A DNA stretch of 52,040 nt from Solirubrobacterales bacterium. GTDB taxonomy: Bacteria > Actinomycetota > Thermoleophilia > Solirubrobacterales > 70-9. Shown one piece after another: positions 25,885 through 35,788 of the stretch. Under the pieces are notes generated by a model. That model worked only from the letters and a program-made list of their open reading frames with translations, did no database searches and had not been told where the DNA came from. The position numbers were made by a program, and so were the translations under genes. The stretch is taken from positions 1 to 52,040 of the forward strand of contig JAGQUT010000014.1 in the NCBI GenBank assembly GCA_020438355.1, read 5' to 3'. The first letter of the stretch is position 1, and each line of letters begins with the position of its first letter.

Positions 25885-27485
25885 TGATGAAGCGGATCAT
25901 CAAAATCGCGCTCGTGATCCTCGTGATCGTCGCCGTCGTTCTGCTGATCCGCAGCTGCAACGACGACAGCAACGCATATGAGGTTCGCGCTGTCTTCGAC
26001 AACGGCGCCTTCGTGGTGGAAGGCATCGACGTTCGTGTGGCCGGCGCAAACGTGGGAAGCGTCAGCGCGGTCGATGTCTCGATGCCCGGTGAGGAGACCG
26101 GCTCCGACATCCCGGGCAAGGCGATCGTCGTCCTCAACATCACCGACCCCGGTTTCCAGGATTGGAAGGAAGACGCTTCCTGCATCATCCGGCCGCAGTC
26201 GCTGATCGGCGAGAAGTTCCTCGACTGCCAGGTCACCCAGCCCCGACCGGTCGGCTCCGAACCGCCTCCTTCGCTCACCCAGATCCCCGAGGGCGAGCCG
26301 GGAGCCGGTCAGTACCTGCTCCCGGTGCAGAACAACGCGAAGTCGGTCGACCTCGACCTGATCAACAACATCTACCGCCTTCCGTATGCGCAGCGGTTCC
26401 GGATCATCCTCAACGAACTTGGCGCCGGTCTGGCGACCCGGGGAGAAGACCTGCAGGAAGTCGTCGAAAGGGCCAACCCGGCGCTCTTCGAGGTCAACAA
26501 GGTCCTCGCAATCCTCGCTTCGGAGAACAAGCGCCTCGCCCAGCTCGCGGTGGACGGCGAGAGGAACATGTCAGCCCTGGCAAAGAGGAAGACGAACATC
26601 GTCAACTTCATGCGGAACGCCGGGTACACCGCTGCGGCCACGGCCGAGCGCGGGGAGGACCTCCAGCAGAACCTGAAGAACCTGCCCGAAACCCTCCGTC
26701 AGCTCCGCGCCGACTTCAACGCGCTCGGTACCTTCGCCGACCAGGCGATCCCCGTCTTCACTTACCTGAAGCCTGCTGCGTCCGACATCAGTGAGGTCCA
26801 GACCAAGCTCGGCCCGTTTGCCGAGGCGGGCCGCATCTCGATCACCAGCCTCGGCGAGGCAACCGTGACTGCCGGCCCGGACCTGGTCGCCTCCCAGCCG
26901 ATCATCCGGAAGCTCGGCAACGTTTCCCGCGCCTCGTACTCGCCTTCGGCCAACCTGAACTTCTTCCTCAAGACCCTTGACCAGGGTGGCGGCTTCGACA
27001 ATCTGATGAGGCTGACCTACAACACCTCATCACTCCTCAACGGCTACGACCAGTACGGCCATTACCAGCGGACCAACCTCGTGATCTCCGGCTGCTCCAC
27101 TTACGCCGACCGGTCCACCGGTGGCTGTACCGCCAACTGGAGCGCACTCACTACGGCGAGCGCATCGCTCAGCGAGTCTCTGGGTCAGCTCGAAGACCCC
27201 AACCAGCTTGAGAGCGGCACCACCGGACCTACCGGTGAAACCGGCGACACCCTCACCCCGACCGGCGAGACCGGTATCACCGGGTCGACCGGTACCACCG
27301 GCTTGACCGGGCTCACCGGCGAGACGGGAGAGACCGGAGTCGACGAGTTCGGCAACCCGATCGGCCCGACCGGTGAAGCCAGCCCGATCGGCCTCTCCAA
27401 TGTGGAAGGCCGCAGCCGTGGCACGACAGGTGCGACCGGGGTAACCGGCCGCATGAAAATCCTCGACTACCTCCTCGGACCGTGA
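25884..27485 (+). CDS. MCE-family protein 2 with collagen-like Gly-X-Thr tail
   Basis: A 533-residue MCE protein: N-terminal helix ([18 protein letters not shown]) followed by Cys, then the MlaD domain ([25 protein letters not shown], about residues 32-125) and a helical region. From residue 445 the protein changes to collagen-like Gly-X-Thr triplets: four, an LTPT break, then eight more, with four further triplets before the C-terminus. Such tracts occur in exosporium and surface collagen-like proteins, but I do not know them as part of mce products. Its ATG overlaps the preceding stop (TGATG) and its stop overlaps the next GTG. Confidence 0.88.
   Translation: MMKRIIKIALVILVIVAVVLLIRSCNDDSNAYEVRAVFDNGAFVVEGIDVRVAGANVGSVSAVDVSMPGEETGSDIPGKAIVVLNITDPGFQDWKEDASCIIRPQSLIGEKFLDCQVTQPRPVGSEPPPSLTQIPEGEPGAGQYLLPVQNNAKSVDLDLINNIYRLPYAQRFRIILNELGAGLATRGEDLQEVVERANPALFEVNKVLAILASENKRLAQLAVDGERNMSALAKRKTNIVNFMRNAGYTAAATAERGEDLQQNLKNLPETLRQLRADFNALGTFADQAIPVFTYLKPAASDISEVQTKLGPFAEAGRISITSLGEATVTAGPDLVASQPIIRKLGNVSRASYSPSANLNFFLKTLDQGGGFDNLMRLTYNTSSLLNGYDQYGHYQRTNLVISGCSTYADRSTGGCTANWSALTTASASLSESLGQLEDPNQLESGTTGPTGETGDTLTPTGETGITGSTGTTGLTGLTGETGETGVDEFGNPIGPTGEASPIGLSNVEGRSRGTTGATGVTGRMKILDYLLGP
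27216..27335 (+). repeat. collagen-like repeat tract within mce gene 2
   Basis: Nine-base units coding Gly-X-Thr: [12 protein letters not shown], then LTPT, then [24 protein letters not shown]. The repeated ACCGGC/ACCGGT words make the tract prone to slippage, so copy number may vary between strains. Confidence 0.85.
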
Positions 27486-28954
27486 AGCGCAGCCGCTCAA
27501 GAATCTCAGCCAGCCCGGTACTGGTCGGGGCGATCACCGCCGTGATCGCGGTAGTCAGCGTGTTCTTCTCGTACAACGCCAACAAGGGCCTGCCCTTCGT
27601 GCCCACCTACGAGGTCAAGGCCGAGCTGCCCTCGGCCGCTTCGCTCGTCTCCGGCAACGAAGTGCGTATCGCCGGCGTGCGGATCGGCGTGGTCAGCGAA
27701 GTGAAGGCCGAACAGCTCGATGACGGCCGGTCTATTGCGGTTGCGACGATGAAGCTCGACAAGAGCGTGGAGCCGATCCCCGAGGATTCAACGGTTCTGG
27801 TCCGGCAGCGCTCGGCAATGGGTCTCAAGTACCTCCTGCTGACCCCCGGCCAGTCGAGCGAGGGCCTGCCCCAGGGCGGGACCCTGCCTGAATCCCAGGC
27901 TGAAGAGACGGTGGACATGGACCAGTGGTTCAACATGTTCCAGGAACCGGTCCGCAGGGCGATCCAGAAAAACCTCGCCGAGTACGGCGGTGGATTCGCA
28001 GCCCGCGGCGCTGACATCAACACGATCATCGCCGACCTGCCCCCGCTGCTCAGGCTGGCGGAGCCCGTCGGGCGCAACCTGTCTTCGAGGCAGACCGATC
28101 TTCGCGGCTTCGTCCGCGGCCTCTCTCAAGCGGCCGCTGAAGTCGCTCCGGTTGCCGATGTCCAGGCAGACATGTTCGTCCAGCTGGACCGCACCTTCGT
28201 CGCTCTCGCCGAGGTCGCGCGCCCCTACATCCAGGACTCGATCACCGAGGGAGTCCAGTCCGAGCTGGCGATCATCCGTAACGGCCCCCGGATCAGGCCC
28301 TTCCTCTACACATCGGCTCGGTTCATGGATGCCCTGCGACCCGGTGCCAGGGCCCTTGGGGAGAGCGCGCCGATCGTGGCCAACTCCTTCGACGTCGGCA
28401 TCCCGGTACTGCGTTCCTCGCCCCAGCTCTACGACCAGCTGGCACCGACCGCCCGTTCGCTGCGGCGCTTCGGCGAGAGCACCTCGAACAACACCGGTCT
28501 CGACACCCTGATCCGCACCAGCAACATCCTCAAGCCGCTGTTGAGGCAGGTCACTCCCGCCCAGAACGTCTGCAACTACGCGAACCTGCTGCTCCGGAAC
28601 GCGACAGACGCGACAGCCGGCGGTAACGCCGAAGGCCACTACGTCCGCGCGGTCAGCGTCCTGCCTTCAATCGGACCCAACGCTGAAGGCAACCCGTCTT
28701 CAGGTATCGCCAATGGCGGCGGAATCATCCCGCCGGCGGGTGGCGTCGACAAGAGCTTCCTCCACTCGAACCCGTACCCCAACACGGCAGCTCCGGGCCA
28801 GTCGACCCGTGAGTGCGAACCCGGGAATCCCCCGGCCGAGTGGTACAACCCCGGCGGGTGGCCGAATTCCGTCCAGATCGGCAACATCCCCGGCAATCAG
28901 GGGGTCCAGACCGCTTTCCAGACAAACGCTCAGCTGAATTGGGTGACCAAATGA
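27482..28954 (+). CDS. MCE-family protein 3
   Basis: A 490-residue MCE protein beginning with a GTG that overlaps the previous stop. A basic N-terminus (KRSRSRIS) and one transmembrane helix ([17 protein letters not shown]) precede the MlaD domain ([32 protein letters not shown], about residues 43-125). The helical needle-like region runs to about residue 370, followed by a Gly/Asn/Pro-rich tail with a few cysteines. As third subunit it should form part of a hetero-hexameric lipid conduit with the other five products. The stop overlaps the next ATG by four bases. Confidence 0.88.
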   Translation: MKRSRSRISASPVLVGAITAVIAVVSVFFSYNANKGLPFVPTYEVKAELPSAASLVSGNEVRIAGVRIGVVSEVKAEQLDDGRSIAVATMKLDKSVEPIPEDSTVLVRQRSAMGLKYLLLTPGQSSEGLPQGGTLPESQAEETVDMDQWFNMFQEPVRRAIQKNLAEYGGGFAARGADINTIIADLPPLLRLAEPVGRNLSSRQTDLRGFVRGLSQAAAEVAPVADVQADMFVQLDRTFVALAEVARPYIQDSITEGVQSELAIIRNGPRIRPFLYTSARFMDALRPGARALGESAPIVANSFDVGIPVLRSSPQLYDQLAPTARSLRRFGESTSNNTGLDTLIRTSNILKPLLRQVTPAQNVCNYANLLLRNATDATAGGNAEGHYVRAVSVLPSIGPNAEGNPSSGIANGGGIIPPAGGVDKSFLHSNPYPNTAAPGQSTRECEPGNPPAEWYNPGGWPNSVQIGNIPGNQGVQTAFQTNAQLNWVTK

Positions 28955-30453
28955 GCGACGGTCGCAAGGTAAGCCGCTACAACCAGCAGTTCTTCCGCCA
29001 GTGGGGCGGGCCCGGCCCGCTGTTCTTCGGCCTGATCGCCGTCGTTTTGCTGGTGATCGGCATGTGGCTCGCCTTCACCAAGACCCTGCCGTTCACCAGC
29101 CCCGGCTACGAGGTTCAGGCCACCTTCCGCAACGCGGTCAACATCGCGATCAAGTCGCCGGTCCGCATCGCCGGTGTGAACGTGGGCAAGGTCACCGAGA
29201 TGGAGCAGAAGGGCAACAACACCGTTGTCACCTTCACCGTCGATGACGAGGGCAGGCCAGTTCGAGAGGACGCGTCCGCGCAGATCCGACCCCGACTGTT
29301 CCTCGAAGGCAACTGGTTCATTGACCTCGATCCCGGTACTCCCCAGTCGAAGGAGATGCCCGATAACGGCATGATCCCGGTCAGCAACACCGCCACCAGC
29401 GTCCAGGTCGGTGACCTGCTGCGGACCCTTCAGACTCCCGAGCGGGCGAACATCCAGCGCCTGGTCGAGAGCCTCGGTACCGGCCTGAACGCCGAGCCGA
29501 CCGCCGAGCAGGACCTGACCTTCGAGCCCTTCGTTCAGGGCCTGACCGGTGGCGAGGCGCTCAACCTCGCCTACCGGGAAGGGGAGGTCGCAGCCCGCGG
29601 CACGGCCATCGTCAACGAAGCGACTCTCGGAACCCAGCCCAACGACCTCGGCAACCTGCTGCGCGGACTTTCTCGCGTCACCGGCGCCGTGAACGACCGG
29701 GGTGATGACATCCAGGGCTTCGTCACCAACTTTGCGACCTTTACTGGTGCGCTGGCCGCCGAGTCGGAGAATCTCGGCCTGACCATCCAGAAGCTGGGAC
29801 CGACCCTGGTTGTTGCCCGCGAGGCGCTGACCAGCCTCAACGCCAGCCTCCCGGCCCTGCGCGGATTCGCGATCGCCTCCCGACCAGGCCTCAACGAACT
29901 GCCCAGGACGATCCGCATCACGCGGCCCTTCCTGTTCCAGCTGCAGCAGCTCTTGACCCAGCAGGAACTCGGCGGGCTCGCCCAGATCATCCAGCGAAAC
30001 GCGCCTGCCGCCGCAAGCTCCGCAGCTGACACCCTGGCCTTGCTGCCGCAGCTCCGCAACTTCGGGCTCTGCATCGCAGACACGATCAGCCCGACCGGAG
30101 ATCAGATCATCAATGACGGTGCGTTCAGCAACGGCCAGAAGGCATCCCGCGAACTGTTCTACGCCGCAGTCAGCGTCACTGGCAGCACCAACGGGCTTGA
30201 CGGCAACGGCTCCTTCGCCCGACTCCAGGGCGGTGGTGGTCCGGTCACCGTCAAGATGCCTGACGATGCCGGAGTGAGCCCGACCGACAGCACTCTCTAC
30301 GGTCGCCTCCAGTCGGCCCCGCTGGGCACAACCCCGCTGGCCCCCGGCACGCCGCCGGTGGTGGACGACCAGCTCTGTAGTGAACAGGAAATCCCCGACC
30401 TCAACGGACCGATGGCCGGTCCGGGAGCCCCGAGCCCGGTGGCATACCCGTGA
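28951..30453 (+). CDS. MCE-family protein 4
   Basis: A 500-residue MCE protein. The start is the ATG at 28951 overlapping the previous stop (ATGA); the open frame extends upstream but inside the preceding gene. The N-terminus has RQWGGPGPLFFGLIAVVLLVIGMWLAF as transmembrane helix, then the MlaD domain (YEVQATFRNAVNIAIKSPVRIAGVNVGKVTEM). A helical region with QLQQLLTQQELGG follows and a Pro/Ala-rich C-terminus closes the chain. It belongs to the same coupled operon and presumably the same hetero-oligomer. No lipobox is present. Confidence 0.88.
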   Translation: MSDGRKVSRYNQQFFRQWGGPGPLFFGLIAVVLLVIGMWLAFTKTLPFTSPGYEVQATFRNAVNIAIKSPVRIAGVNVGKVTEMEQKGNNTVVTFTVDDEGRPVREDASAQIRPRLFLEGNWFIDLDPGTPQSKEMPDNGMIPVSNTATSVQVGDLLRTLQTPERANIQRLVESLGTGLNAEPTAEQDLTFEPFVQGLTGGEALNLAYREGEVAARGTAIVNEATLGTQPNDLGNLLRGLSRVTGAVNDRGDDIQGFVTNFATFTGALAAESENLGLTIQKLGPTLVVAREALTSLNASLPALRGFAIASRPGLNELPRTIRITRPFLFQLQQLLTQQELGGLAQIIQRNAPAAASSAADTLALLPQLRNFGLCIADTISPTGDQIINDGAFSNGQKASRELFYAAVSVTGSTNGLDGNGSFARLQGGGGPVTVKMPDDAGVSPTDSTLYGRLQSAPLGTTPLAPGTPPVVDDQLCSEQEIPDLNGPMAGPGAPSPVAYP

Positions 30454-31760
30454 AACGCGCGATAACGACACATTTCAAGGATTTTCTGGCGATCGCCGGT
30501 CTCGCAGTCATCGCAATCGCGGTGCTGCTCTTCATCCTCTCCAACCAGAAGGCGGCCCTGCCGTCATGGATCCCCTGGCTCGGTCAGGACTTCTACTCGA
30601 TCAACGTGGAGATGGAGACCGCCCAGGCAGTCACACCCGGTCAGGGGCAGGCCGCAGTGATCGCGGGCATCAACGTCGGCAAGGTCGGCGCTTCGACTCT
30701 CAACGACGGCATCGCCCAGGTTCGCCTGGACATCGAGCCCGAGTACAAGGAGCTGATCCACGAAGACGCCGAGTTCCTGCTCAGACCGAAAACCGGCCTC
30801 AGCGACATGGTCGTTGAAATCGACCCCGGTACGAAGGGTCCGACCCCTCCGGAGGGCACCACCTTCCCGGTGGCTCAGAGCATGTCCAACGTCCAGATGG
30901 ACCAGATCCTCGCCTCGCTCGACCGTGATACGCAGGATTACCTTGTACTGCTGCTGAACGGTGCCGGCGAAGGACTCAACAATCGCGGACCCGAGCTGTC
31001 CCAGGCACTCCGGCGGTTCGGTCCGTTCGCCACTTACACAGCAAGGATCAACGGTCTGCTGGAGAAGCGCCGGAAGTACATAGCCCGAGGCGTTCATGCA
31101 TTCAGCGAGGTTGCGTCGGAGCTCGGCGACAACAACGAGATCGTCGCGGACTTCATCACCAACTCCAGGCAGAACCTGGAGAACTACGCCGCCCAGGAAG
31201 CCTCGCTCCGCGAAGCCCTTCGCGAGTTCCCGTCGACCCTCGATGCCGGCCGTGTCAACTTGGCCAAGTCCAACCAGCTCTCCCAACTGACCAGGCCGAC
31301 CCTGCTCGGTCTCATCCCGGGTGCGAAGAACCTGAAGAGCTCCCTCCAGTCCGTTCAGCGCCTGGCCGAGGACACGACCGGGCTGGTCCGGGATGACATC
31401 CGGCCGTTCGCCAGGAATACACAGCCAGTGTTCCGCGAACTCGGCAAGACGAGCAGGGCGGGGGAGAAGTCAACTCCCGAGCTGCGCGGAGTCTTCACTC
31501 ACCTGAACACCCTGCTGAACACGCTCGCCTACAACCCGCCCGGCGATTCCGAGGGCTTCCTCTTCTATGCGCCCTGGGCCAGTCACAACTTCAACGCGTC
31601 CGTCGCTTTCCAGGACGGTCTCGGCCTTGTCCGACGGAGCGTCAACATGCTGACCTGTGACACGGCCAACGCAGCCAACATCGTCGCCCCCCAGAACGTC
31701 CAGCTCGAGACCGCTTACCGCCTAAACCAGCTACCCCCGGCTCCCGCCGTCTGCCCATGA
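30450..31760 (+). CDS. MCE-family protein 5
   Basis: A 436-residue MCE protein starting at a GTG that overlaps the previous stop. The transmembrane helix is FLAIAGLAVIAIAVLLFILS and the MlaD domain covers about residues 50-130 (YSINVEMETAQAVTPGQGQAAVIAGINVGKV). The remainder is mostly helical, ending in a short Pro-rich tail with cysteines (LPPAPAVCP). It is the shortest of the six. In mycobacterial mce operons the fifth product is usually a lipoprotein; here I see no lipobox, a difference worth noting. Its stop overlaps the next ATG. Confidence 0.87.
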   Translation: MKRAITTHFKDFLAIAGLAVIAIAVLLFILSNQKAALPSWIPWLGQDFYSINVEMETAQAVTPGQGQAAVIAGINVGKVGASTLNDGIAQVRLDIEPEYKELIHEDAEFLLRPKTGLSDMVVEIDPGTKGPTPPEGTTFPVAQSMSNVQMDQILASLDRDTQDYLVLLLNGAGEGLNNRGPELSQALRRFGPFATYTARINGLLEKRRKYIARGVHAFSEVASELGDNNEIVADFITNSRQNLENYAAQEASLREALREFPSTLDAGRVNLAKSNQLSQLTRPTLLGLIPGAKNLKSSLQSVQRLAEDTTGLVRDDIRPFARNTQPVFRELGKTSRAGEKSTPELRGVFTHLNTLLNTLAYNPPGDSEGFLFYAPWASHNFNASVAFQDGLGLVRRSVNMLTCDTANAANIVAPQNVQLETAYRLNQLPPAPAVCP

Positions 31761-33316
31761 ACAAACAGGCTCCTTCGATAGGTCAGCTCATCGCCATCGC
31801 GGGCTTCGCGCTCTCGTGCTTCGGCCTGCTGCTTTTCGTCTGGGTGGCCTTCGGTGGTCCGACTCCGCTGGCGGCGCGCGGCTACGAGGTCAAGGTTCCG
31901 CTGACCCAGGTCGGCCAGCTGGCAGACCAGTCCCAGGTCGACATCTCCGGTATCGAAGTCGGCCGGGTCAAGTCGATCGACCTCGGAGAGGGCAGCGAAG
32001 AGGGAACGGCGATCGTGACCCTGGACATCGAGCCGGAGTACGCGCCGATACCTTCGGACACACGGGCGATCCTGCGAGCGAAGAGCTTGCTGGGCGAGGC
32101 CTACATCGAACTCACACCGGGCGACGAGCGAGCCGGCATGCTCGAGGATGGCGACCAGCTGGCTCCTGCCCAGGTCGCCAAGTCCGTCCAGCTCGACGAG
32201 ATCTTCCGCACCTTCGACGAGAAGACCCGTCAGGCATTCATGCAGGGCGCGATCGACAACGCCACGGCGATCAGTGGCCGCGGCGCGACCCTGAACCAGA
32301 CACTTGGCGTCCTGCCCGGGACGATCACCTCGCTCACGGACGTCCTGCAGGTCGTCAACGACCAGGAGCAGGATGTCTCCAGGCTGATCAGGAACACGGG
32401 CGTCGTATTTGATGCGCTGAGCAAACGCCAGGGCCAGCTCAGCGGCATGATCCGGAACACGAACACGGTATTCACGACCCTTGCCGACAGGGACGAACAG
32501 CTGAAGGACTTCTTCCGGGTATTCCCGACCTTCCTCAGGGAATCAACGCTCACCCAGGACCGGCTCGGCAACTTCTCCGACTTCGCCACACCTGTCGTCC
32601 GGAAACTGGTCCCGGTTGCCGAACAGCTTTCACCGACCTTCAAGGCTTCCCAGCGACTGGCGCCGGTCAGTGTCCGTCTCTACACCAACCTGAAGCCGGT
32701 GATCAGGAAGGCACCCAAGGCGTTCCCGTCGCTTCGAGCCTTCCTCGATGACGATGCTCCGACCCTTCTTGCGAGGCTGCCTGACTATCTGGCCGAGCTC
32801 GATCCCGTCCTTGAGACCGCCAGCCTGTACCGCAAGGAGATACCCGCCTTCCTTGCGAACGCCGCAGCGGCGACGGCAACTTCAGTCGAGGCCGGTCAAT
32901 TCATCAGGGGCGGGGTACGCCTGGGTCCGGAAACGTACACCGCATACCCCGGAACGGGCGCTTCCTCGGGACGCGTGAACCCGTACCTGAAGCCCGGCGG
33001 CATCGACGACTTCGCCAGCGGCGGGATGAAGGTCTTCTCCTCGGCCAACTGCACCGGTTCGGTCAACGCCACGATCGCGCCCTGGGCGGCACTCACCCCC
33101 GTCCAGCAGGCCCAGTTTGGTGCCAACCTGCGCTACGGATACAGCCCCGCCCAGCAGGAGGATTACTACACCAAGGCGATCACATATCTGATGTGGAACG
33201 CCAACCAGACCAACGACGTACCGGCCCCGGCCTGTACGCAGCAGGCTCCGTTCGACCCGATCGGTGATGAATCACAGCCGGCTACCCAGTACCTGCACGT
33301 TTTCCGCGAGCCGTAA
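31757..33316 (+). CDS. MCE-family protein 6
   Basis: The last coupled mce gene (519 residues). It has one N-terminal transmembrane helix (LIAIAGFALSCFGLLLFVWVAF), an MlaD domain (YEVKVPLTQVGQLADQSQVDISGIEVGRVKSI, about residues 37-120), a long helical part and a C-terminal globular-looking stretch with two or three cysteines and many aromatic residues. Six mce genes in a row is the actinobacterial norm, but the usual two yrbE permease genes before them are missing. After it comes a 142-base gap and then a tandem family of secreted four-cysteine proteins. Confidence 0.87.
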   Translation: MNKQAPSIGQLIAIAGFALSCFGLLLFVWVAFGGPTPLAARGYEVKVPLTQVGQLADQSQVDISGIEVGRVKSIDLGEGSEEGTAIVTLDIEPEYAPIPSDTRAILRAKSLLGEAYIELTPGDERAGMLEDGDQLAPAQVAKSVQLDEIFRTFDEKTRQAFMQGAIDNATAISGRGATLNQTLGVLPGTITSLTDVLQVVNDQEQDVSRLIRNTGVVFDALSKRQGQLSGMIRNTNTVFTTLADRDEQLKDFFRVFPTFLRESTLTQDRLGNFSDFATPVVRKLVPVAEQLSPTFKASQRLAPVSVRLYTNLKPVIRKAPKAFPSLRAFLDDDAPTLLARLPDYLAELDPVLETASLYRKEIPAFLANAAAATATSVEAGQFIRGGVRLGPETYTAYPGTGASSGRVNPYLKPGGIDDFASGGMKVFSSANCTGSVNATIAPWAALTPVQQAQFGANLRYGYSPAQQEDYYTKAITYLMWNANQTNDVPAPACTQQAPFDPIGDESQPATQYLHVFREP

Positions 33317-33458
33317 GTCTCCGCAGATTCTCATTCAGAGAGCGCAACTAAAGCCCCGTATGGGGGTTCATCATCATGTAAGCTGCGACCGGTTAGGGAG
33401 TGGGAGCGGCTCACAAGTCGCAACCACGTGTAATCCACAGGAGAGAAGAGAGATCCAG

Positions 33459-34553
33459 ATGAAGAAGCTTGTAGCCATCGTAATGGCGCTTGTCGCGTCA
33501 TTCGCATTGGCGGCCTCGGCCCAGGCGGCCAACGAGACCGTTCTTGGAACCACGAACATCGAGCCCCGCAGCGGAACGCTGTATCAGGCCAAGCCGGTGC
33601 CCGTGAACATGACGATCCGTGCGGAAGTCACCACTCCGCCCGCTTCGCCGAAGGTCAACCCGCTCAAGAACACCAAGACCACTTTCCCGGCTGGTGTGGC
33701 CTGGAACCCGAACAACAAGGTTTGCTCGGATACAGCGCTGAGCGAGACGTCGAACCTCGCCGATCCCAGCGGCATCGTTGATGCCTGCAGCGACTCGGTA
33801 GTCGGTACCGGCACCTCGGCGATCGTCCTCGCGAAGATCAACCAGCCCGGCGCGCTGATCGCTGACCCGATTCTGGTCATCTTCAACGCCGGCAAGGACA
33901 ACAAGGGTCGACCCAAGGTCAAGATCTACGGCTACTCCAAGACCACCAACGTCGGCATCCTGATGCGGGGTACCCTGATCAACGGTGTCCTCGACGTTGC
34001 CGTCCCGGTTATCTCGAACGACTCGGCCGTCAAGTACTACCAGTTCGACCTGCCGGGCCCGGTCCTCGACCGTCCGGACATCGGAGTCAACACCCAGGGC
34101 AAGAACCCGAACTACGTCACGGCGATCTGCCCGGCTTCGGGAATCCTGAAGACCAACTCCGAGTTCGTCCTCGGCGAGCGGACCTACCCGGGTGGTGTCG
34201 ACACCACTCCGGAGACCACTGTCGCCTCGCCTGAGACCACTCAGGAATGCGTTGGTGCCGTAGGCAAGGCCAAGCTGGCCGCCTCGGTCAAGGGACCGAA
34301 GGCCGTCAAGTCCGGCGCCAAGGGTGCCTTCAAGGTCACTGTGAAGAACAACGGCACTGGCATCGCCAAGGCCGTCAAGGTCACGGCGACCGGCGGTGGC
34401 AAGGCCAACGCTGGCAACATCAACCCCGGTGCCTCGAAGACCGTCACGGTCAAGACCAAGGTCACCGGTCGCAAGGGCAGCAAGAAGACGCTGACCTTCA
34501 CGGCCAAGGGTGGAGCTACCGCCAAGGCCAAGATCAAGGTCACCGTCAAGTAG
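33459..34553 (+). CDS. four-cysteine secreted family protein 1 (full length)
   Basis: A 364-residue exported protein I do not recognise. Signal peptide: KKLVAIVMALVASFALAASAQA. The core (residues about 25-255) is shared by five tandem genes: NPLKN..FP..WNPNN followed by a first Cys pair (VCSD, DACSDSVVGTG), then IFNAGKDNKGRPKVKIYGYSKTTN, GILMRGTL, SNDSA and LPGP, then a second Cys pair (AICP, QECVG). The last 100 residues form a Lys/Thr-rich CARDB/Ig-like sandwich (KAVKSGAKGAFKVTVKNNGTG). No anchor is seen, so it is probably secreted or wall-bound. AGGAGAGAAGAGAG precedes the ATG; the frame to 33264 is not needed. Confidence 0.8.
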   Translation: MKKLVAIVMALVASFALAASAQAANETVLGTTNIEPRSGTLYQAKPVPVNMTIRAEVTTPPASPKVNPLKNTKTTFPAGVAWNPNNKVCSDTALSETSNLADPSGIVDACSDSVVGTGTSAIVLAKINQPGALIADPILVIFNAGKDNKGRPKVKIYGYSKTTNVGILMRGTLINGVLDVAVPVISNDSAVKYYQFDLPGPVLDRPDIGVNTQGKNPNYVTAICPASGILKTNSEFVLGERTYPGGVDTTPETTVASPETTQECVGAVGKAKLAASVKGPKAVKSGAKGAFKVTVKNNGTGIAKAVKVTATGGGKANAGNINPGASKTVTVKTKVTGRKGSKKTLTFTAKGGATAKAKIKVTVK

Positions 34554-34583
34554 GACTCTCCTGCTGACAGAAGTTCGCAAGAA

Positions 34584-34610
34584 GGGCGGCCCCGGGTGGG
34601 CCGCCCTTTT
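34584..34610 (+). terminator. intrinsic terminator after family protein 1
   Basis: GGGCGGCCC at 34584-34592 pairs perfectly with GGGCCGCCC at 34598-34606 and is followed by TTTT at 34607-34610. The next gene starts only 21 bases later. Confidence 0.85.
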
Positions 34611-34631
34611 GCGTTCAACTGAACCGAAGCG

Positions 34632-35759
34632 ATGAAGAGAACGGCACTGATCTCCCTCCTGGCCATTGCGGTTCTGATGACCGGGCCCTGGGTTGCTAAC
34701 GCTGCCGACGAGTCGATAGCGATCGAGCTCGAGGCGGAACCCAACGCTGGCCCGCTCTACAAAGAGGTCTACCGCCCGCTGGATGCAAGCCTCAAGGTGA
34801 CGGTGAGCAGCCCCCCGATCGAACCGGGGATCCTTCCCCTCAAGGTTGCAAACGTGCGTTTTCCCGGCGACATGGAGTTTTTCCCCGATCCCGCGAAGAC
34901 GCCGGTCTGCCCGCCCGGAAAGCTCAACGAGACGAGCAACCTGTCTGCCGGCGTGATCGCCACCGTAGCCCTCTGCCCCCGTTCAGTGATCGGGACCGGT
35001 TCCGCGGTGGTCCAGCTGGCCCAGCAGAAGTTCGGAACAGTGACGGACCCGAAGTTCGTAATCTTCAACGCTGGCCGAAACGCCTCTGGTCGACCGAAGA
35101 TCCTGATCTACGGTTACTCGAAGTCGGTCAATTCCGGTCTTCTGATGCGAGGGACACTCGCAACGAACGGGGATCTCAAGATAGATATCGGGGTGCTGCC
35201 CTTTGACTCTTCGGTCAGCAGCTTCGTGCTCGGGATTCCGGGAGATCCACTCGTGATCACCGACGAAGGGAACCCTGAACCGGTGACCGTCAAGGGACTT
35301 GACCCCGTCTACCTTCGAGGCAAGTGTTCGACCGGCAACTGGCGGGCGACCGGTGCTTTCGAGCTCGGGAAGAGGCAACATCCGAGCGGTATCCCGACGA
35401 GCCCGACCGTCTTTCTTGAGTCCGACCCTTTCGATCTCCCCTGTGAAGGAAGAAGAGGCAAGGGAAAACTGCAGGTCGTCAGGGCAGATGGACCCAAGAC
35501 GGTCCGGACTGGCCAGAAGGTCCGCTATCGAGTGAGTCTCCGGAACAGGGGAACAGCCACCGTGAGGCCCGTAACCCTCAAGGTGACCGGTCAGGCGACG
35601 GGGAGCGCGAGGATTGGAAAGCTCGCTCCCGGGCAGACGAAAGAAATGACGGTCAGCGTGCGGGTAGCCGCTGGAGCCGAAGCTGGAAAGCTCAGGTTCA
35701 GGGCCTCAGGTCCAGGCGTGTCCGCGGTCACTTCGACGAAAAGGATCACGGTCGGTTGA
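34632..35759 (+). CDS. four-cysteine secreted family protein 2
   Basis: A 375-residue paralogue with signal peptide ISLLAIAVLMTGPWVANAA. The family core is clear: VRFPGDMEFFPDP, the first Cys pair (TPVCPPG, ALCPRSVIGTG), IFNAGRNASGRPKILIYGYSKSVNSGLLMRGTL, then a second Cys pair (RGKCSTG, LPCEG). A C-terminal Ig-like domain (GPKTVRTGQKVRYRVSLRNRG) closes it. It is the most divergent copy (NPNN is replaced). The ATG lies just 21 bases after a strong terminator, so there is little room for a promoter; expression probably depends on readthrough or a promoter inside the preceding gene. Confidence 0.8.
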   Translation: MKRTALISLLAIAVLMTGPWVANAADESIAIELEAEPNAGPLYKEVYRPLDASLKVTVSSPPIEPGILPLKVANVRFPGDMEFFPDPAKTPVCPPGKLNETSNLSAGVIATVALCPRSVIGTGSAVVQLAQQKFGTVTDPKFVIFNAGRNASGRPKILIYGYSKSVNSGLLMRGTLATNGDLKIDIGVLPFDSSVSSFVLGIPGDPLVITDEGNPEPVTVKGLDPVYLRGKCSTGNWRATGAFELGKRQHPSGIPTSPTVFLESDPFDLPCEGRRGKGKLQVVRADGPKTVRTGQKVRYRVSLRNRGTATVRPVTLKVTGQATGSARIGKLAPGQTKEMTVSVRVAAGAEAGKLRFRASGPGVSAVTSTKRITVG

Positions 35760-35788
35760 CCGCAAACGACGCGGTTTATAAAGAAAGT

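Noticed and set aside
27216-27335. Repeat tract considered as a CRISPR array or minisatellite
   Set aside because: Nine-base units stay in frame and code Gly-X-Thr; there are no repeat-spacer units of CRISPR size.
28930-30471. Minus-strand frame of 513 codons opposite MCE gene 4
   Set aside because: The plus strand codes an unmistakable MCE protein coupled to its neighbours; the antisense translation is low-complexity and motif-free.
33351-33368. CCCCgtatGGGG hairpin as terminator of the mce operon
   Set aside because: The stem is only four to five pairs with no T tract; too weak to call.
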